From: Microbacterium radiodurans
GTDB taxonomy: Bacteria > Actinomycetota > Actinomycetes > Actinomycetales > Microbacteriaceae
NCBI RefSeq assembly: GCF_008710705.1
Contig: NZ_VYRZ01000004.1
Location: forward strand, 1-64,000
DNA length: 64,000 nucleotides
Direction of reading: 5' to 3'
Both the position numbers and the translations under genes were made by a program. The notes under the pieces are model-generated. The model saw only the letters and a program-made list of their open reading frames with translations, did no database searches and had not been told where the DNA came from. This document shows, piece by piece, positions 1-10,261 of this stretch (the first letter of the stretch is position 1; each line of letters starts with the position of its first letter).

Positions 1-334
1 TTGATCCAAAGGAATCTCACCCCACCGAAGTGGAGACGAGGTTATTTGGCATTTGACAAGTGCACGCTGTTGAGTTCTCAAGGATCGGACGCTCCCCCAG
101 CCAGTCTCACAACCAGCCCAGAAGGCAACTTCACAACCATACCTCACCACTACGCGACTTGATGCACTCGGAACCAGGTTCCGCTGCAGACTGAGCCGCT
201 GTCGGGGTGAAGTCTCCATCCTAGACGCAAGCGTCTTGTTCTCTCAAGGAGGTTTGGGATGGAATTCGTTCTCCGCTTGAGGGGGCGTAGGCCTTCCGGC
301 CCTCTCGCTCTTCCCTGTGGGGCGAACAAGTAAT
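1..334 (-). promoter_or_regulatory. 5' leader of an rRNA operon exiting the left edge
   Basis: Read on the minus strand, this stretch contains the actinobacterial rRNA-leader motif TTGAGAACTCAACAGCGTGC (about 73-92) and ends with TTTGGATCAA at base 1, the kind of sequence that precedes 16S rRNA in Microbacteriaceae. No open frame fits. The 16S gene itself would lie just beyond base 1. The motif also occurs in 16S-23S spacers, but the promoter at 335-363 and guaA to the right favour a 16S leader. The rRNA assignment is inferred, because no rRNA bases are present. Confidence 0.65.
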
Positions 335-363
335 AAGTTACGCGGCTCCCGGCATCCTGGCAA
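335..363 (-). promoter_or_regulatory. rRNA operon promoter
   Basis: On the minus strand TTGCCA (358-363) and TAACTT (335-340) are separated by exactly 17 bases, a good housekeeping sigma -35/-10 pair. Transcription would start near 328 and run into the rRNA leader. It lies between the guaA terminator and the leader, as expected for an rrn promoter. Confidence 0.6.
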
Positions 364-431
364 AACAACCCCACATCCCGGGCGTGTCGCGCCGAGACCA
401 CGCGGCGGAGATCCGCGTCATGATGCGCGAA

Positions 432-471
432 ACGGCGGATGCCGCGACCCATCGGCCGCGGCATCCGCCGT
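432..471. terminator. guaA terminator hairpin
   Basis: A perfect 15-bp stem (432-446 with 457-471) encloses a 10-base loop 18 bases past the guaA stop. The arms carry an inverted pair of GGATGCCG and CGGCATCC. It has no T-run, as is common for GC-rich actinobacterial terminators. Confidence 0.7.
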
Positions 472-488
472 CTTCGCGCGTCGCGCGC

Positions 489-2069
489 TCACTCCCACTC
501 GATGGTCCCCGGGGGCTTCGAGGTCACGTCGAGGACCACGCGGTTCACTTCGCGGACCTCGTTCGTGATGCGGTTCGAGATTCTCGACAGGACGTCGTAG
601 GGCAAGCGCGTCCAGTCGGCGGTCATCGCGTCCTCGCTCGAGACGGGGCGCAGCACGATCGGGTGCCCGTACGTGCGACCGTCCCCCTGCACACCGACCG
701 AGCGGACGTCCGCGAGCAGCACCACAGGGCATTGCCAGATCTCGGCATCGAGGCCGGCCTTCGTCAGCTCGGCGCGCGCGATCGCGTCGGCATCACGCAG
801 GATCTCGAGACGGTCAGCGGTGACCTCGCCCACGATGCGGATTCCGAGGCCGGGCCCCGGAAACGGCTGGCGCCCGACGATCGCCTCGGGGAGTCCGAGC
901 TCGCGACCGATCGCGCGCACCTCGTCCTTGAAGAGCGTTCGCAGCGGTTCGATGAGCTCGAACTGCAGGTCCTCGGGGAGACCCCCGACATTGTGGTGGC
1001 TCTTGATGTTCGCGGTCCCGGCGCCACCGCCGGATTCGACCACGTCGGGGTAGAGGGTCCCCTGCACGAGGAACCGGATCGGCTCCCCGTCGGCAGCCGC
1101 CTCGGCCATCAGGTCTCGCTCGGCCTGCTCGAAAGCGCGGATGAACTCCCGCCCGATGATCTTGCGCTTCTGCTCCGGGTCGCTCACTCCCGCCAACGCC
1201 TCGAGGAACCGTTCGCGTGCGTCGACGGTGATGAGCCGCACCCCGGTCGAGGCGACGTAGTCGTTCTCGACCTGTTCGCGCTCGCCCTTCCGCAGCAGAC
1301 CGTGGTCGACGAAGATCGCCGTCAGCTTGTCACCGACCGCCTTGTGCACGAGCGCAGTGGAGACGGCCGAGTCGACACCGCCCGAGAGCGCCGAGATCAC
1401 ACGGCCCGATCCGACCTGCTCACGGATGCGATCGACCTGTTCGGCGATGACGTTCCCGCTGTTCCAGTCGGCGGGGAGTCCTGCCGCCTTGTGCAGGAAG
1501 TTCTCGATCACGTTCTGTCCGTGGTCGGAGTGCTTCACCTCGGGGTGCCACTGCACCCCGTACATCTTGCGGATGTCGTTGGCGAACGCCGCGACCGGGG
1601 TCGCTCCCGTCCGCGCGAGGACGTCGAAGCCCTCGGGGGCGCGGGACACCTGGTCACCGTGGCTCATCCACACGTTCTGCTCCGGAGGCTGTCCGGCCAG
1701 GAGCGTGCCCTCGGTGACGACGGTGGCGTCGGTCGCGCCGTATTCGCGCAGACCGGTGTTCGCCACCTCGCCGCCGAGCGCCTGGGCCATCACCTGGAAT
1801 CCGTAGCAGATGCCGAGCGTCGGAACGCCGAGGTCGAAGACCCCCGGGTCGATGGCGGGGGCGCCCTCCTCGTAGACCGACGAGGGCCCGCCCGAGAGGA
1901 TGATGCCCACCGGCTCCTTGGCCGCGATCTCCGCCGCCGTGGCCGTGTGCGGCACGAGTTCGCTGTAGACACCGGCCTCGCGGACGCGGCGGGCGATCAG
2001 CTGCGCGTACTGTGCGCCGAAGTCGACGACGAGGACGGGTCGCTGGGACGTTTCTGTCTGGGTGGTCAC
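489..2069 (-). CDS. guaA: GMP synthase (glutamine-hydrolysing)
   Basis: This 526-residue enzyme converts XMP, ATP and glutamine to GMP in the cytoplasm, the last step of guanine nucleotide synthesis. The N-terminal class I amidotransferase domain (about 10-200) shows GICYG with nucleophile Cys88 and the HPE triad residues His175 and Glu177. The ATP-pyrophosphatase domain follows with its P-loop SGGVDS at 229-234, and the C-terminal dimerisation domain ends in IEWE. The GTG start is chosen because homology begins at [12 protein letters not shown] and because it overlaps the upstream stop as GTGA. It is the last gene of a leftward set guaB3, SURF1, DUF3817, guaA, which suggests translational coupling. 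A strong hairpin follows the stop. Confidence 0.98.
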   Translation of the reverse strand: MTTQTETSQRPVLVVDFGAQYAQLIARRVREAGVYSELVPHTATAAEIAAKEPVGIILSGGPSSVYEEGAPAIDPGVFDLGVPTLGICYGFQVMAQALGGEVANTGLREYGATDATVVTEGTLLAGQPPEQNVWMSHGDQVSRAPEGFDVLARTGATPVAAFANDIRKMYGVQWHPEVKHSDHGQNVIENFLHKAAGLPADWNSGNVIAEQVDRIREQVGSGRVISALSGGVDSAVSTALVHKAVGDKLTAIFVDHGLLRKGEREQVENDYVASTGVRLITVDARERFLEALAGVSDPEQKRKIIGREFIRAFEQAERDLMAEAAADGEPIRFLVQGTLYPDVVESGGGAGTANIKSHHNVGGLPEDLQFELIEPLRTLFKDEVRAIGRELGLPEAIVGRQPFPGPGLGIRIVGEVTADRLEILRDADAIARAELTKAGLDAEIWQCPVVLLADVRSVGVQGDGRTYGHPIVLRPVSSEDAMTADWTRLPYDVLSRISNRITNEVREVNRVVLDVTSKPPGTIEWE

Positions 2070-2584
2070 CGGGTGCCTTCCGTGGCGGGGATGGATGCCG
2101 CGGCCTCCGCCGCTTCGCGTTCGGCGAGGTACGTGCGCACCTCGCGACCGACGCGGGCCTCCATGAAGAACGACAGCGCGGGGACGACTCCACCGAGCGC
2201 GAGGACGATGAAGCGGAGGAACTTCCAGCGCATGAGGCTCCACACACGGAAGCACGCGAACAGGTACACGACGTAGAACCAGCCGTGGACGACGAGGATC
2301 GCGAGGGAGATGTTGAAGCCGTCGCCGAGCGAGAGCATCTCGCACGAGTTCGTCTGCGGCAGGAACAGCGACCACCACTGGCAGTCGGCACCGGGGATCA
2401 CCCCGGCGAACCACAGCGCACCGCCGGATCCACCCGCGAAGAGCTCGAGGTGGATCGGCGTGTACTTCAGGATCATCTCCGCGAGCAGCAGCAGCAGACC
2501 GACACCCGTGATGACGGAGCAGATCTGGTAGAAGCGCAGCGCGTTCCGGATCGCCGGGAACGAGGCGAGGCGGGGGGCGGGCAT
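2066..2584 (-). CDS. DUF3817 family integral membrane protein
   Basis: A 172-residue protein with three to four hydrophobic segments (about 15-40, 65-95, 100-125) and a charged C-terminus. The [16 protein letters not shown] and [19 protein letters not shown] segments are characteristic of the DUF3817 (YdzA-like) family, whose function is unknown. It overlaps the guaA start by 4 bases and starts 10 bases after the SURF1 stop, so it is almost certainly co-translated with them. The start MPAPRLASF is the first methionine before the conserved region. The link to guaA recurs in actinobacteria, but no biochemical reason can be read from the sequence. Confidence 0.85.
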   Translation of the reverse strand: MPAPRLASFPAIRNALRFYQICSVITGVGLLLLLAEMILKYTPIHLELFAGGSGGALWFAGVIPGADCQWWSLFLPQTNSCEMLSLGDGFNISLAILVVHGWFYVVYLFACFRVWSLMRWKFLRFIVLALGGVVPALSFFMEARVGREVRTYLAEREAAEAAASIPATEGTR

Positions 2585-2594
2585 GCCGTCCAGT

Positions 2595-3482
2595 CTAGTC
2601 GCGAGCGGGCGCGGCCTCTGCGGTGCCGCCGGCGTCCGCCTCGGCCCCGGCAGCGATCGCGGCGTCCTCGATCGCCTCGAGCTCCTTCTCCCACGCATCC
2701 TTCGCCAGGCGGTACCACATGTAGAAGGCGAAGCCCGCGAACACGGCCCACTCGACGGCGTAGAAGATGTTCAGCCAGTTGACGCTCGAGCGTTCCTCGG
2801 GCGCCGGCGAGTGGATGTCGTCGAGACCGGCGAACGGCTCGGCCGAGGTCAGGTATCCGCGGTAGACGTCGAGATCCTCGATGTCGCTCCACCGGCTGAG
2901 CAGAGCAGCCGGGTCCATGCGCGTGATCTCCCACGGCTCGCTGCGCGGCGGGACGGCCGGCCCCTCCCCCGAGATGAGACGCCCGGTCAGCGCGACGTCC
3001 TGCGGCGGATCGGCATCGAGGGCGCGCGCCGCGGCATCCGCGGTCTCGCGATCGCCGGTCCAGCCGACGGCGACGGCGAGCGATGTCGGGGCGTCCGACC
3101 CGGTGTCCGCGGGGTCCACCCGCAGCTGACCGGTGACCCAGTATCCCTCGACGCCCTCGTCGAACCGCGATGAGACCACGATGAAGTCGTCGGCGACGAA
3201 CGACCCCGTCACCTCGACCCGCTGGCCGACGAGCGGGTCGGGCAGGTACGCGCCGGGCTCGCTGACGTCGGCGATCGGGCGCACGATCTCGGTCTGCCCC
3301 GGTTCGGGGGGCGAGGTGTCGACCGCGCGCGCCAGCTGCCACTGACCGAGCCAGGCGAACACCGACGCCACCAGCAGCGCGAAGCCGAGCATGCCCAGCC
3401 ACCAGGGACGGAGCATCACCTCGCGCAGCGTCGGCGCGAACGCCGGCACGCCGGCGGTCGGTGCGGGGACGGTCGAGGTCAT
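2595..3482 (-). CDS. SURF1 family protein (cytochrome oxidase assembly)
   Basis: This 295-residue membrane protein has the SURF1 layout: a transmembrane helix near the N-terminus (about 27-47) ending in GQWQL, a large extracytoplasmic domain with VTGSF and VGWTGD-type motifs, and a second helix near 237-257. SURF1 proteins help insert haem a into cytochrome c oxidase subunit I. The C-terminal tail is alanine/glutamate-rich and probably disordered. The start shares one base with the guaB3 stop (TGATG), so translation is coupled. Its position in a guanine-nucleotide operon is a known actinobacterial arrangement rather than a functional clue. Confidence 0.9.
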   Translation of the reverse strand: MTSTVPAPTAGVPAFAPTLREVMLRPWWLGMLGFALLVASVFAWLGQWQLARAVDTSPPEPGQTEIVRPIADVSEPGAYLPDPLVGQRVEVTGSFVADDFIVVSSRFDEGVEGYWVTGQLRVDPADTGSDAPTSLAVAVGWTGDRETADAAARALDADPPQDVALTGRLISGEGPAVPPRSEPWEITRMDPAALLSRWSDIEDLDVYRGYLTSAEPFAGLDDIHSPAPEERSSVNWLNIFYAVEWAVFAGFAFYMWYRLAKDAWEKELEAIEDAAIAAGAEADAGGTAEAAPARD

Positions 3483-4600
3483 CAGCGCGAGCTGTAGGGC
3501 GCGACCACGACCTCCACGCGCTGGAATTCCTTGAGGTCGGAGTAGCCCGTCGTGGCCATGGACTTGCGGAGCGCCCCGATGAGGTTCGCGGTGCCGTCGG
3601 CGACCGGCGCGGGTCCGTAGAGGATCTCCTCCAGCGAGGCGACCTGGTCGACGGCGACGCGGTGGCCGCGCGGCAGCTGCGAGTGGTGCGCCTCGGGGCC
3701 CCAGTGGAACCCCTGCCCCGGTGCGTCCGTCGCGCGGGCGAGCGCCACGCCGAGCATGACGGCGTCGGCACCCATCGCGAGCGCCTTGACGATGTCACCC
3801 GAGGTGCCCACACCGCCGTCGGCGATCACGTGGACGTAGCGTCCGCCGGACTCGTCCAGGTAGTCGCGACGGGCTCCGGCGACGTCGGCCACGGCCGTCG
3901 CCATCGGGGCGTGGATGCCGAGGGTCGCCCGGGTGGTCGATGCGGCTCCCCCGCCGAAGCCCACGAGAACGCCGGCCGCACCGGTGCGCATGAGGTGGAG
4001 CGCTGCGGTGTAGGTCGCGGCGCCGCCGACGATGACGGGAACGTCGAGGTCGTAGATGAACTTCTTCAGGTTCAGCGGTTCGTCGACGCTCGAGACGTGC
4101 TCGGCGGACACCGTGGTGCCGCGGATGACGAAGAGGTCGACGCCGGCCGCGACGACGGTCTCGTACAGGTCCTGCGTGCGCTGCGGGGTCAGCGATCCGG
4201 CGACGGTCACCCCGGCGGCGCGGATCTCGGCCAGCCGGTCGCGCACGAGCTCGGGCTTGATCGGCTCGGCGTACAGCTCCTGCATCCGCCGCGTCGCCGA
4301 CGCGTCCGGCAGGGCGGCGATCTCGGTCAGGAACGGCTCGGGGTCGTCGTATCGGGTCCAGAGGCCCTCGAGGTCGAGGACGCCGAGCCCGCCGAGCTGA
4401 CCGAGCATGATCGCCGTCCGCGGGCTCGTCACCGAGTCCATCGGCGCGCCGAGGACCGGGATCGAGAACGGGAACGCGTCGATCGACCAGGCGGTCGAGA
4501 CGTCCTCGGGGTTGCGCGTGCGCCGCGAAGGCACCACCGCGATGTCATCGAACGCGTAGGCGCGGCGGGCGCGCTTGGCGCGGCCGAGCTCGATCTCCAT
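3482..4600 (-). CDS. guaB3: GuaB3-type IMP dehydrogenase-related protein
   Basis: A 372-residue TIM-barrel protein of the IMPDH/GMP reductase superfamily without CBS domains, matching the actinobacterial GuaB3 group. The conserved ADGGVGTSGDIVKALAMGAD region is present. In the catalytic loop, where GuaB has GSICTTR, this protein reads GGAASTTR, so the catalytic cysteine position is occupied by Ser221. It is therefore unlikely to act as a classical IMP dehydrogenase; the role of GuaB3 is debated. The ATG at 4600 is preferred over the GTG six bases upstream because GAGGGGG then lies five bases before the start. It heads the operon that ends with guaA. Confidence 0.9.
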   Translation of the reverse strand: MEIELGRAKRARRAYAFDDIAVVPSRRTRNPEDVSTAWSIDAFPFSIPVLGAPMDSVTSPRTAIMLGQLGGLGVLDLEGLWTRYDDPEPFLTEIAALPDASATRRMQELYAEPIKPELVRDRLAEIRAAGVTVAGSLTPQRTQDLYETVVAAGVDLFVIRGTTVSAEHVSSVDEPLNLKKFIYDLDVPVIVGGAATYTAALHLMRTGAAGVLVGFGGGAASTTRATLGIHAPMATAVADVAGARRDYLDESGGRYVHVIADGGVGTSGDIVKALAMGADAVMLGVALARATDAPGQGFHWGPEAHHSQLPRGHRVAVDQVASLEEILYGPAPVADGTANLIGALRKSMATTGYSDLKEFQRVEVVVAPYSSR

Positions 4601-4707
4601 GGTCACCCCCTCAGCCTACCGTCGGGCCGAAGCGGCGCTTCCGGGCGGATGCCGGCGCGTGACGCTCGGATTGGCCGGCGCGTCGGAGCGGTGGAAGGGT
4701 GGATTCC

Positions 4708-5799
4708 ATGACGCGCATCGTGATCGTAGGGGCCGGGATCATGGGGCTGTCGACGGCGTGGGCCCTCACGAGGCGCGGCGAGACGCCGCTCGTCCTCGAT
4801 CGCTTCGGTCGCGGACACCTGCTCGGCGCATCGCACGGCCGCACGCGCAACTTCAACAACGCCTACTCCGACGTGCACTATCTCGACCTGCTCGAACGGG
4901 CGCGGGAGGGGTGGGACGCTCTCGGCGACGTCGACGGCGAACCGCTGCTCCGGCGGCACGGCCTCGTCACGCACGGCAGCGGGATCGGGGCGGCCGGGCT
5001 GGAGCTCATCGCCGGCCGGTTGGCGGAACGCGGCATCCCCGCATCGATGCTCTCGGCCACGGATGCTGCGACGCGCTGGCCCGGGATGCGCTTCGACGGC
5101 GACGCACTGTACTCGCCCGATGCCGGTGTCGTCCGAGCAGACGTCGCGATGATCGAGCTCGAGCGGCGGATCGTCGCCGCGGGCGGCGAGGTGCGATGGG
5201 GGACGCCCGTGCTCGCCGTCGAAGACCGCGCCGCGGGCGGCGCTCGGGTCGACCTCGGCGGCGGCGCCGCGATCGAGGCCGACGTCGTGGTGGTCACCGC
5301 GGGAGCGTGGATGACGCCGCTGCTGGCGGACATCCGGCTGCCTCGCCTGACCGTGACCGAGGAGACGCCGGCCCACTTCGCCCCGCGCGGCGATGCGGCG
5401 TGGCCGTCGTTCAACCACATCCCAGCAGCCGGCGCCTACCCGGCTCCGGTGTACGGCATGCCGACACCGGGCGAGGGTGTGAAGGTCGGCTTCCACCGCG
5501 TCGGCGACGAGGTCGATCCCGACGCGCGCCCCCACCGTGTGACGCACGCCGAGGCGCTTCGCGACTACGTCGCCGTATGGATGCCGGGACTCGATCCCGC
5601 CTCGGGCGTCCACCTCTCCTGCACCTACACATCGACCGACGACAGCGCGTTCATCCTCGACCGCGTGGGCTCCGTCGTCGTGGGCGCCGGCTTCTCGGGC
5701 CAGGGCTTCAAGTTCGCGCCCGGTGTCGGCGCGACGCTCGCCGACCTCGCCCTCGACCCGGCCGCACGCGCGGCCGAGGCGTTCCGCCTCCCCGCCTGA
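4708..5799 (+). CDS. FAD-dependent oxidoreductase, sarcosine oxidase-like
   Basis: A 363-residue flavoprotein of the DAO family, closest in layout to monomeric sarcosine oxidase and N-methyl-tryptophan oxidase. The dinucleotide-binding motif GAGIMGLSTAWAL is at 8-20. The C-terminal region has SCTYTSTDD with Cys305, followed by GAGFSGQGFKFAPGVG; in monomeric sarcosine oxidase the equivalent CxYT cysteine carries covalent 8-alpha-S-FAD. It probably oxidises a secondary amine or N-methyl amino acid, releasing hydrogen peroxide, but the substrate cannot be read. The ATG is preferred because GGAAGGGTGG lies five bases upstream. It is divergent from guaB3 and looks monocistronic. Confidence 0.88.
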   Translation: MTRIVIVGAGIMGLSTAWALTRRGETPLVLDRFGRGHLLGASHGRTRNFNNAYSDVHYLDLLERAREGWDALGDVDGEPLLRRHGLVTHGSGIGAAGLELIAGRLAERGIPASMLSATDAATRWPGMRFDGDALYSPDAGVVRADVAMIELERRIVAAGGEVRWGTPVLAVEDRAAGGARVDLGGGAAIEADVVVVTAGAWMTPLLADIRLPRLTVTEETPAHFAPRGDAAWPSFNHIPAAGAYPAPVYGMPTPGEGVKVGFHRVGDEVDPDARPHRVTHAEALRDYVAVWMPGLDPASGVHLSCTYTSTDDSAFILDRVGSVVVGAGFSGQGFKFAPGVGATLADLALDPAARAAEAFRLPA

Positions 5800-6191
5800 G
5801 CCGCCGGGGCGCCCACCGGACGGGTCGCCCACCGGACGGGTCGCCCACGGAACGGAGGAGATCAGCCCCCGACAGGGCCGATGCCACCACGTCGCCCTCC
5901 CCGACGCGGATGACCTCCGCACGGCGGGCGGTCGCCGCACGGCGAGCGACCTCACCGACCCGGGCACAGCAGCCCGGCGCCTCGTCGTCACCCGCGCCGG
6001 TGTCGCACCGAAGGGGATCGCCTCGGCGGAGGGCGGATGCTGCCCACAGGCCCTCCGCAGCTCGGATCTCCTCCCGACCGCTGCCGCTGAGCCGCTGCTC
6101 CCCTCCCTCCCCCGCGCGGCCGGTCGAGGAATTCTCCCCGGGTCTGCGGTGCGGGGCGTCGCGACGGGCGGCACCGGCCGAGCATCGACGG
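5800..6191. other. Gene-free interval
   Basis: Long overlapping frames exist here on both strands, but none has a ribosome-binding site, sensible composition or recognisable motif. Visible structure: a 16-bp tandem repeat at 5810-5855 and a hairpin with a perfect 9-bp stem (6026-6034 with 6050-6058) enclosing 15 bases. No riboswitch consensus was recognised. Confidence 0.5.
5810..5855. repeat. 16-bp tandem repeat, about 2.6 copies
   Basis: CGCCCACCGGACGGGT occurs at 5810-5825 and 5826-5841, then a partial third copy (CGCCCAC-GGA-ACGG) at 5842-5855. It starts 11 bases after the flavoprotein stop. It is noncoding and looks like slippage expansion, or could act as part of a terminator because the unit is partly self-complementary. 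Confidence 0.8.
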
Positions 6192-7025
6192 ATGAGCGAG
6201 AGGGATGTGGCCCGCGCGGTGCGGAGGCTCGGCGGCGTCGCGCGAACGACGACACTGCTGGACCAGGGCCTGTCGCGGCACCACGTGGCGACGGCCGTCG
6301 CAGCGGCCGAGGTGAAACGGATCCGGCGCGGATGGGTCGCCGCGACGGATGCCGATCCCGAGCTCGTCACGGCCGCACGGGCCGGAGTCGTCGTGACCTG
6401 CGTGAGCGCGGCGCGTCGCCTCGGCCTCTGGGTGCTCGCCGACGACCGGCCACACGTCGCGGCCCCCTCGCACGCCGGCCGGATCGCGCTCGATGGCGGG
6501 GTGGTCCACTGGGCGGCGCCGACCGTGCCGCGTCATCCCGATGCCCTCGTCGACTCCGTCGAGAACACCCTCATCGCCGTCTCGCGGTGTCAGCCGTTCG
6601 AGCGCGCGCTGACGGTCTGGGAGTCAGCCCTCCGCCGGAAGCTGATCGCGCGCGAGGCGATGCAGCGTCTCGACATGCCGCCGGCGGCACGTCGATTGTG
6701 CCGCGAGGCCTCGCCGTTCTCCGATTCCGGGCTCGAGACGCTCCTCCCGCGTCGGCTGCGGTGGCTGGGCCTGCCGCTGCGGCAGCAAGTGTGGCTCATC
6801 GACCGCCCCGTCGACCTGCTCATCGCCGATCGCCTCGTGGTTCAGATCGACGGAGGGCATCACGTCGGGGGGCAGCGCGCCGCCGACATCGACCACGACA
6901 CCCGTCTGATGCTGCTCGGGTATCACGTGATCCGCGTGACCTACGCCCAGGTGATCGAGGATTGGCCGCGGGTGCAGGATCTCATCACCGCGGCCGTCGC
7001 CCAGGGGCTGCACCTCGCCCGGTAG
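6192..7025 (+). CDS. AbiEi-like / DUF559 domain protein
   Basis: A 277-residue protein. The N-terminal 45 residues (GGVARTTTLLDQGLSRHH, then KRIRRGWVA) look like the winged-helix AbiEi_4 domain of type IV antitoxins. The C-terminal 95 residues show the DUF559/Vsr-like nuclease fold signature: SGLE, then VDLLIADRLVVQIDGGHH, RxxDIDHDTR, and GYHVIRVTYAQV. Such fusions are very common in Actinobacteria, often in several copies, with no proven function; toxin-antitoxin action or nicking are both guesses. No AbiEii toxin gene adjoins it. The ATG start fits the beginning of the AbiEi-like domain; only a weak purine stretch precedes it. A bidirectional terminator separates it from guaB. Confidence 0.75.
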   Translation: MSERDVARAVRRLGGVARTTTLLDQGLSRHHVATAVAAAEVKRIRRGWVAATDADPELVTAARAGVVVTCVSAARRLGLWVLADDRPHVAAPSHAGRIALDGGVVHWAAPTVPRHPDALVDSVENTLIAVSRCQPFERALTVWESALRRKLIAREAMQRLDMPPAARRLCREASPFSDSGLETLLPRRLRWLGLPLRQQVWLIDRPVDLLIADRLVVQIDGGHHVGGQRAADIDHDTRLMLLGYHVIRVTYAQVIEDWPRVQDLITAAVAQGLHLAR

Positions 7026-7151
7026 GCGGGCCGGATGCCGTCATCCGTCGCACGGCGGAGGCGGCGATCACCACAGCGGAGGCTCTCCTCCCGATGCGCG
7101 GCCTCCCACCTGCAGATCACCTCCCGCGGCGCAGCGCGGGACGGAAACGCG

Positions 7152-7184
7152 GAACGGGATGCCGCGATCTGCGGCATCCCGTTC
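7152..7184. terminator. Bidirectional terminator between DUF559 gene and guaB
   Basis: A perfect 14-bp stem with loop GATCT lies between convergent genes, 12 bases beyond the guaB stop. The arms are an inverted GGATGCCG/CGGCATCC pair. Confidence 0.8.
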
Positions 7185-7196
7185 GACGAGAGGGAC

Positions 7197-8732
<1,536 letters not shown>

Positions 8733-8760
8733 AACGCGCACGACGCCGGCGCATTCCCGG

Positions 8761-8779
8761 GATCGGTCCCATACCGATC
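8761..8779. promoter_or_regulatory. Operator-like palindrome between guaB and livH
   Basis: GATCGGT and ACCGATC form a perfect 7-bp inverted repeat around CCCAT. It sits 28 bases upstream of the guaB -10 box and 142 bases before livH. The regulator, if any, is unknown. Confidence 0.35.
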
Positions 8780-8920
8780 ACGTGCCAGCCGCGACACACC
8801 GCGATCCGAGTTGCGCGCCCGAAACACGCAGGCAACAATCGGCGAATACGTTCAGGTGCCGCCGAAGCCACCGAACCGGTACCTCTCGGCGCAATCGACC
8901 ACTTATCTCAGGAGGTGCCA

Positions 8921-10258
8921 GTGGCGATCACCCCGACGACGCGCGCTGCCCGTCGCCCGGGGCGGATGACACGAAGAGTGTCCGCCCTCGCCGCAGTCCT
9001 CATGGCTGCGGTGCTGCTCATGCTGGCCCTACCGACAGCCGCGTTCGCGGCCGCGCCGGACCAACCCGGCGGTGACCAGGAGAAGACCGACTTCTACTTC
9101 GCCGGTGTGATCACCTTCGACGGCGCCCCCGTTCCCGACGCCGGAGTCTCGGTCGAGGGCAACGGGTTCGACGCCGAGACGGTGACCGACGCCGACGGAC
9201 GCTGGCGCCTCTACGTCCCCGAGAAGGAGACGTACACCCTGACGGTCGACGAGTCGACGCTGCCCGACGGCGTCATCGTCGAGGGCGACTCGGCCTCGCA
9301 GGAGGTCGAGTTCGGCCTCACCGGGTCGAAGATCGTCAACCTCTTCCTCGGCGAAGGCGAGCGGCAGACCCAGTCGCTCATCGACCAGCTCGCCTCGCGC
9401 CTGGTCAACGGGCTGAACTTCGGACTGCTCCTGGCGCTGGCCGCGATGGGGGCCGCCCTCATCTACGGGACGACCGGCCTGTCGAACTTCGCGCACGGCG
9501 AGCTGGTGACGTGGGGCGCCCTGGTCGCCATGGTCGTCAGCACGATGTGGCAGCTGCCCCTCTGGATCGGCATCATCGCCGCGCTCCTCGCCGGCGCCGC
9601 ACTCGGTCTCGCCTCGGATGCCGCGTTGTGGCGGCCTCTGCGAAGGCGCGGGCTGGGCGTCGTCCAGCTGATGATCGTCAGCATCGGCCTCTCGCTCGCC
9701 CTGCGATACACCTTCCAGTTCATCATCGGCGGATCGACCTTCCAGCTGCCGGGTGCGAGCCCGACGCCGATCCAGCTCGGGCCGATCGCCGTGTCGTACA
9801 TCGACCTGGTGAGCATGGGCGTCAGCATCGTCGTCATCCTCGCGGTCGCGTACTTCCTGCTCGGGACACGGATCGGAAAGGCCACGCGCGCCATCTCCGA
9901 CAACCCGCAGCTCGCGGCAGCCTCGGGCATCAACGTCGACAGCGTCGTGCGGACCGTCTGGGTCCTCGCGGGGACGCTCGCCGCCCTGTCGGGCGTCCTG
10001 TGGGCCTACTTCCGCCCGGGCGTGAAGTGGGACATGGGAACGCAGATGCTGCTGCTCATCTTCGCCGCCATCACGCTCGGCGGCCTCGGCACGGCGTTCG
10101 GAGCCCTCCTCGGATCCCTCATCGTCGGGATCGTCGTGGAGACCTCGACGCTCTGGATCCCGTCCGACCTGAAGTACGCGGGTGCGCTTGTCGTGCTCAT
10201 CCTCATCCTGCTCGTCAGGCCTCAGGGCCTGCTCGGGCGCAAAGAGAGATTGGGGTAG
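8921..10258 (+). CDS. livH: Branched-chain amino acid type ABC permease with secreted N-terminal domain
   Basis: A 445-residue inner-membrane permease. Residues about 150-445 are a standard LivH domain, with GTTGLSNFAHGELVTWGAL and the GKATRAISDNPQLAAASGI coupling region. Upstream, and unusual for LivH, is a cleavable-looking signal sequence (RRVSALAAVLMAAVLLMLAL, then PTAAFAA) and an about 90-residue extracytoplasmic domain with a carboxypeptidase-regulatory/Ig-like look (VPDAGVSVEG, TDADGRWRLYVPE). The GTG at 8921 is preferred to the GTG two codons earlier because AGGAGG then lies five bases before it. First gene of livHMGF. The substrate family is inferred; urea or short-chain amide uptake cannot be excluded. 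Confidence 0.92.
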   Translation: MAITPTTRAARRPGRMTRRVSALAAVLMAAVLLMLALPTAAFAAAPDQPGGDQEKTDFYFAGVITFDGAPVPDAGVSVEGNGFDAETVTDADGRWRLYVPEKETYTLTVDESTLPDGVIVEGDSASQEVEFGLTGSKIVNLFLGEGERQTQSLIDQLASRLVNGLNFGLLLALAAMGAALIYGTTGLSNFAHGELVTWGALVAMVVSTMWQLPLWIGIIAALLAGAALGLASDAALWRPLRRRGLGVVQLMIVSIGLSLALRYTFQFIIGGSTFQLPGASPTPIQLGPIAVSYIDLVSMGVSIVVILAVAYFLLGTRIGKATRAISDNPQLAAASGINVDSVVRTVWVLAGTLAALSGVLWAYFRPGVKWDMGTQMLLLIFAAITLGGLGTAFGALLGSLIVGIVVETSTLWIPSDLKYAGALVVLILILLVRPQGLLGRKERLG

Positions 10259-10261
10259 CCC

